DNA of 7,621 bases from Candidatus Brocadiales bacterium (GTDB lineage Bacteria > Planctomycetota > Brocadiia > Brocadiales > Bathyanammoxibiaceae), in NCBI GenBank assembly GCA_030586765.1, contig JAUQZZ010000096.1, positions 1 through 7,621 on the forward strand, written 5' to 3'. Made by a program: the position numbers and the translations under genes. Shown piece by piece: positions 5,021-7,621 of this stretch. Below the pieces are notes generated by a model, which saw only the letters and a list, made by a program, of their open reading frames with translations, did not search any database and had not been told where the DNA came from. Numbering within the stretch: the first letter of the stretch is position 1; every line of letters begins with the position of its first letter.

Positions 5021-5047
5021 CACTACAATTCTTAGAAGGAAAATAAT

Positions 5048-5827
5048 TTGGACGCAAAGAGTCTTATAAATCTTTCTATACTCTGCTACTGGCTCTCCTT
5101 TGGTGTGTTTACCTCCTTCTGGTACTTTGGCTTTTCGGAGAGGCGGACAAGGAGCTTTATCCTCTTATTAGGTGTGGCCCTCCAGGTGGTGAGCCTCTTT
5201 ATGAGGGGCATGGCCATAGAGTACTTTCCCCTTACCAACAAGTTTGAGTCCTTTTACGCCTTCAGTTGTACGGCCTTTCTGGTCTTACTCTGGAATGGAG
5301 GGGTGGAGAACGCCCTGTACAGGATGGTGCACTTTGCCGTAGGCTACGGCTTCCTGGTGGCAGCGGCCTTCTGGCCCAAGGGCCTGAGCTATCCCCCACC
5401 CCTGATGCTTACTATCTGGTATGTGCTCCATGTGCCGCTGTCTTTCATGTGTTACGCCCTATGGACCTCTAGCCTGGCAGCAGGAGTGGCCTATTTTCTA
5501 TCCTCCACCACGAGGGCCGAGGAAAGAGGGCAGGCAGGTATGATAGCCCTCATAGATAAGGGCTTTCTCTATGGGCTCCTGGGATTCTCTGTCTCCATGC
5601 TCTTTGGGGGGCTATGGGGCTATGTGGCCTGGGGGAGTTATTTTCTATGGGATGCCAAGGTGGTCTGGTCTGTGATTATTTGGCTCTTTTATTCCACCTG
5701 CATTCATATAGACCACTGGCCAGCCCTGAGGGGTTATAAGCCCCACCTGGCCGTGGCAGGGTTTCTCATCATGATGGTCACATACGTGGGCACTAGTTTC
5801 TTTATCTCCAGTTCCCACAGGTTTTGA
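5048..5827 (+). CDS. ccsA: System II cytochrome c maturation protein CcsA (ResC-type heme handling)
   Basis: CcsA, with ResB, carries heme across the membrane and attaches it to CXXCH sites of apocytochrome c. The 259-residue protein has about eight membrane helices and recognisable family blocks: PLTNKFESFYAF (61-72), VLHVPLSFMCYALW (126-139) with a conserved His128, the tryptophan-rich WWD-type heme loop WGYVAWGSYFLWDAK (190-204), and His220 before the basic loop, ending GTSFFISSSHRF like the family's final helix. The WWD loop is divergent: families usually read W-D-P-K-E-x-W, here W-D-A-K-V-V-W. The start is TTG 5048 with AGAAGGA at 5034-5040 (7-nt spacing). The protein is short compared with the long CcsA/CcsB proteins but usual for the HemX/ResC-like branch. 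ResB, its partner, follows after an inserted toxin-antitoxin cassette. Confidence 0.88.
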   Translation: MDAKSLINLSILCYWLSFGVFTSFWYFGFSERRTRSFILLLGVALQVVSLFMRGMAIEYFPLTNKFESFYAFSCTAFLVLLWNGGVENALYRMVHFAVGYGFLVAAAFWPKGLSYPPPLMLTIWYVLHVPLSFMCYALWTSSLAAGVAYFLSSTTRAEERGQAGMIALIDKGFLYGLLGFSVSMLFGGLWGYVAWGSYFLWDAKVVWSVIIWLFYSTCIHIDHWPALRGYKPHLAVAGFLIMMVTYVGTSFFISSSHRF

Positions 5828-5979
5828 AACAAAAAACCTGCATTTTATAAGTAACTTGATATTAAGATGTTATATAAATTTGAAGGATTCATCTGGAAAA
5901 AATTTGCTTGACTATATATGAAAAGTAAGATATATTTTATATAGAAAAAATATTATAAAATGTATTTACGGAGGTTATG
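5828..5979 (+). other. AT-rich gap between ccsA and the toxin-antitoxin cassette
   Basis: About 150 bp of AT-rich sequence, unlike the flanking genes, with no ORF. It contains the cassette promoter at 5908-5936 and no clear terminator for ccsA, so read-through from ccsA into the cassette is possible. Confidence 0.6.
5908..5944 (+). promoter_or_regulatory. Toxin-antitoxin promoter with an overlapping inverted repeat
   Basis: TTGACT (5908-5913), a 17-nt spacer and TATATT (5931-5936) match 10 of 12 sigma70 positions; the start of transcription would be near 5943. CTATATA (5912-5918) and TATATAG (5938-5944) are inverted repeats at the -35 box and the start site. RHH antitoxins normally repress their own promoter by binding such repeats, so this is the likely autoregulatory operator, by inference. 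Confidence 0.6.
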
Positions 5980-6228
5980 ATGTTACACCAGCAGATTGCT
6001 AAAATTAGTTTAAACTTCCCTGCTCCACTTTTGGAGAAAGTCGACGAAGAAGCAACCGAGCTCAAGACAACTCGGAGCGATGTGATAAGAAGGGCTTTAG
6101 AAAGTTATCTCAAATCGGTATCTGAAGCCAGGCTGAGGAAGGAATTGAAAGAGGGTTACGTTGCTAATGCTAAGCTGGCGAAGAAGGTTTGCGAGGAATG
6201 GAAGTTCACTGATGCTGAAAACCTCTGA
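5980..6228 (+). CDS. Ribbon-helix-helix antitoxin (CopG/MazE-like)
   Basis: The protein binds DNA as a dimer through an N-terminal ribbon-helix-helix and neutralises the adjacent MazF toxin with its C-terminal tail. From the second Met it is 82 residues: beta strand AKISLNFP, helix LLEKVDEEATEL, turn KTTR, helix SDVIRRALESYLKSV, then a charged tail ELKEGYVANAKLAKKVCEEW of the kind that wraps around MazF. Two ATG codons are adjacent. GGAGG at 5970-5974 is only 2 nt from ATG 5977 but 5 nt from ATG 5980, so the latter is preferred; using 5977 would add one Met. Its TGA overlaps the toxin ATG by one base (TGATG), so translation is coupled. Composition is more AT-rich than ccsA and resB, consistent with transfer. 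Confidence 0.88.
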   Translation: MLHQQIAKISLNFPAPLLEKVDEEATELKTTRSDVIRRALESYLKSVSEARLRKELKEGYVANAKLAKKVCEEWKFTDAENL

Positions 6229-6581
6229 TGCCTGGGAAATATGCAAGGGGAAATGTATGGCAAGTAGACCTTAACCCTGTACGAGGTGCAGAGAAGGGAC
6301 TTCGCAGACCATGTGTAATTGTTCAGAATGATGTGGGTAATAAGTACTCTCCTCTTACAATCATTGCAGTAATAACGGATGCTAAGAATGTAATAAAAGA
6401 GTATCCTGTGGATGTATATGTTAGAAGGGGTGAAGGTGGACTCACTTTAGATAGTGTTATACAGTGTAACCAGATTAGAGCAGTTGACAAGGGGCGACTA
6501 CTAGATCATCTTGGGAAGCTGTCGACACATATAATGAATCAGGTTGATAGTGCTCTAAAAATAAGTCTTCAGCTTCCTTGA
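6228..6581 (+). CDS. mazF: MazF/PemK-family mRNA interferase toxin
   Basis: MazF toxins cut mRNA at short specific sequences and stop translation. The 117-residue product closely matches the B. subtilis MazF pattern: RGNVWQVDLNPVRGAEKG (residues 7-24), RRPCVIVQNDVGNKYSPLTI (26-45), VITDAK, then LDSVIQCNQIRAVDKGRL (74-91) and a final helix DSALKISLQL. The catalytic pair expected from B. subtilis MazF (Arg25 and Thr48) is present as R27 and T50, so it should be active. It starts at ATG 6228, overlapping the antitoxin stop, and has no ribosome site of its own. A strong terminator lies 39 bp downstream, closing the cassette. The cleavage sequence cannot be told from the protein. Confidence 0.93.
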   Translation: MPGKYARGNVWQVDLNPVRGAEKGLRRPCVIVQNDVGNKYSPLTIIAVITDAKNVIKEYPVDVYVRRGEGGLTLDSVIQCNQIRAVDKGRLLDHLGKLSTHIMNQVDSALKISLQLP

Positions 6582-6724
6582 AACATTTTTCAAAGACAAA
6601 AGTAGGTTTACCCACTACGAGCCCTGGGTTTCAGGGCTTTTTAATTTACGAGTTATACGAAAACTCTTCCTTTTTGGACAGTCTCAAATCTGCTTCAGCC
6701 ACGAAGGCCCTGACGCATAAGACG
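6582..6724 (+). other. Gap between mazF and resB
   Basis: This 143-bp gap holds the terminator at 6620-6642 and then about 80 bp with no clear promoter and no good ribosome site for resB. The resB frame is open upstream, with an in-frame TTG at 6674, but no purine-rich site precedes it. Confidence 0.5.
6620..6642 (+). terminator. Rho-independent terminator after mazF
   Basis: AGCCCTG (6620-6626) and CAGGGCT (6632-6638) form a perfect 7-bp GC-rich stem with loop GGTTT, and TTTT follows directly. This is the clearest intrinsic terminator in the window. It ends the toxin-antitoxin transcript and would also block read-through from ccsA to resB. Confidence 0.85.
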
Positions 6725-7621
6725 ATGCTAAAAAATCTCTATGAAATCCTGAAATCAAAGAAGCTCGGTATAGGGGCAGGTTTCACTGCCACAGGCCTCC
6801 TCATCTTTGGGAGCCTGCTGATGAACTTTATGCCCCAGCCCTATCAGGGCCTCAGTGGGGAGGACATCACCTTCTTCTTCAAAAACCCTAAGCTCCTCCA
6901 TGGCTGGTTCTACCTCCTCTTTGCCACCCTTGTGCTCTACGGGCTAAATTCCTTCTTCTGTACCCTGGACTCTGTCCTGGTCCGCCTCAGGCGGGGGGCA
7001 AGCACAAGGGGTGCGCTCTCAGCGCTCACCCTCTATGGGGGCTCTGTTATCCATGTGGCCTTTATGGTAACCCTCCTGGCCCACCTGGTGGGCGGTCTTT
7101 ATACCAGGCAGGGGAGGCCCATCACTATAGATGAAAACCCCATACGCTACGGTGATGTGGAGATTAGGCTTACTGATTTGGAGACCACCCAGTACCCTAA
7201 CGGTATGCCCAGGGAGGTGAGGGCCTCCCTGAGATTGAAGAAGGGGGATGTGGAGATAAAGAAGACCCTGGGCTACAACCAGCCCCTGCTCCTGGACCTG
7301 GGGGCAAAGGAATTCCTCCTCAAGGACTACGGCTCTGTGCCCCAGGAGGTGGTCCTCAGGGTGGGGGATAAGGCCCATAGTCTTAAGTTGAGGGAGAGTT
7401 TTTCTCTTAATGGTTCCCAGGTTGTTCTGGCAGGTCTCTTTCTTCCCCCGGAATTCGAGATGCCAGCCGTGGGCCTAGTAGCCAACCATGCAGACCGAAA
7501 ACCCGAGCAGTTTCTTGTACCCATAGGAGAGGGCAACTCCCGGGAGGTTAATGGGGCCAGGGTGGTCTTTGAGGACCTGAAGGTCTCTCAAGCGGTGGTA
7601 GTTGATTTGAGGGAGAACCCC
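6725..7621 (+). CDS. resB: Cytochrome c biogenesis protein ResB, N-terminal 299 residues (3' end outside the window)
   Basis: ResB (Ccs1) is the partner of CcsA in system II heme delivery and apocytochrome ligation. The frame begins MLKNLYEILKSKKLGIGAGF, typical of ResB, with membrane helices at about 14-35, 59-79 and 103-125. LLHGWFYLLFATLVLYGLNS followed by FFCTLDSV matches the family's second helix, and SVIHVAFMVTLLAHLVGG (107-124) carries a conserved membrane His. Residues 130-299 form the start of the large periplasmic beta-rich domain. The cytoplasmic loop after helix 2 contains VRLRRG (86-91), encoded by a copy of the 15-bp palindrome. ATG 6725 has no good ribosome site; an in-frame TTG at 6674 would add 17 residues but also lacks one. 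The gene runs off the right edge. Alternative: a divergent ResB-like protein of another heme-handling complex. Confidence 0.85.
   Translation, partial: MLKNLYEILKSKKLGIGAGFTATGLLIFGSLLMNFMPQPYQGLSGEDITFFFKNPKLLHGWFYLLFATLVLYGLNSFFCTLDSVLVRLRRGASTRGALSALTLYGGSVIHVAFMVTLLAHLVGGLYTRQGRPITIDENPIRYGDVEIRLTDLETTQYPNGMPREVRASLRLKKGDVEIKKTLGYNQPLLLDLGAKEFLLKDYGSVPQEVVLRVGDKAHSLKLRESFSLNGSQVVLAGLFLPPEFEMPAVGLVANHADRKPEQFLVPIGEGNSREVNGARVVFEDLKVSQAVVVDLRENP
6981..6995. repeat. 15-bp dispersed palindrome, copy 7 (inside resB)
   Basis: TCCGCCTCAGGCGGG differs from consensus only in the last base. It lies in resB in the same reading phase as the thiE copy and encodes Arg-Leu-Arg-Arg (residues 87-90) in a cytoplasmic loop. 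CCTGGTCCGCC, including the left flank, is shared with the copy at 4169. Confidence 0.8.

Larger units (their letters stand above)
4727..5047. other. Intergenic repeat island, right part (no gene)
   Basis: The 321 bp before ccsA are almost fully accounted for by palindromes: a G/C-run hairpin (4743-4767), a 29-bp palindrome (4813-4841), a copy of the 15-bp palindrome (4880-4894) and three hairpins in tandem (4934-5020). The open frame 4684-5013 that crosses it is made of repeat sequence and is not considered a gene. No well-formed promoter for ccsA was seen within this part. Confidence 0.7.

Noticed and set aside
7019..7536. Minus-strand open frames over the resB region
   Set aside because: The plus-strand frame gives a coherent ResB with membrane helices; these are its shadows.

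Overview
The window is bacterial and appears to come from a Gram-negative-type, probably anaerobic lineage. It carries a system II cytochrome c maturation pair (CcsA and ResB), the lipid II flippase MurJ, and a Cache-domain membrane sensor. Arginine is often coded AGG and isoleucine ATA. Abundant short palindromes fill the intergenic DNA. These traits would fit Desulfobacterota, Nitrospirota or a related uncultivated phylum, but no rRNA or other marker fixes the taxonomy and this assignment is a low-confidence inference.

Layout. (1) 1-937, minus: N-terminal 312 residues of a Cache-domain sensor, cut by the window edge, with a good sigma70-type promoter at 968-996 that has an inverted repeat between its boxes. 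(2) 1028-1342, plus: a start-less C-terminal remnant of a retropepsin-like aspartic protease. (3) 1339-4135, minus: a probable operon thiE - murJ - GDT1/UPF0016 (thiamine phosphate synthase, lipid II flippase, half-size cation transporter). (4) 4136-5047: about 0.9 kb of densely packed palindromes and G/C-run repeats, holding one consensus promoter and one 41-codon orphan ORF. (5) 5048 to the right edge, plus: ccsA, then an AT-rich RHH/MazF toxin-antitoxin cassette with its own promoter and terminator, then the first 299 codons of resB. CcsA and ResB normally form one membrane complex that carries heme across the membrane and ligates it to apocytochrome c, so the cassette looks like an insertion between two partner genes.

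The most unusual signal is a dispersed 15-bp palindrome, consensus TCCGCCYYAGGCGGA, present seven times in 7.6 kb. Most copies are intergenic, but one lies in frame inside thiE, within a roughly 20-25 residue segment that ThiE proteins normally lack, and another lies in the resB coding region. Both coding copies are read in the same phase and give Arg-Leu-Arg-Arg. This resembles, by analogy only, the protein-inserted Rickettsia palindromic elements. No tRNA, rRNA, CRISPR array or transposase gene was seen.
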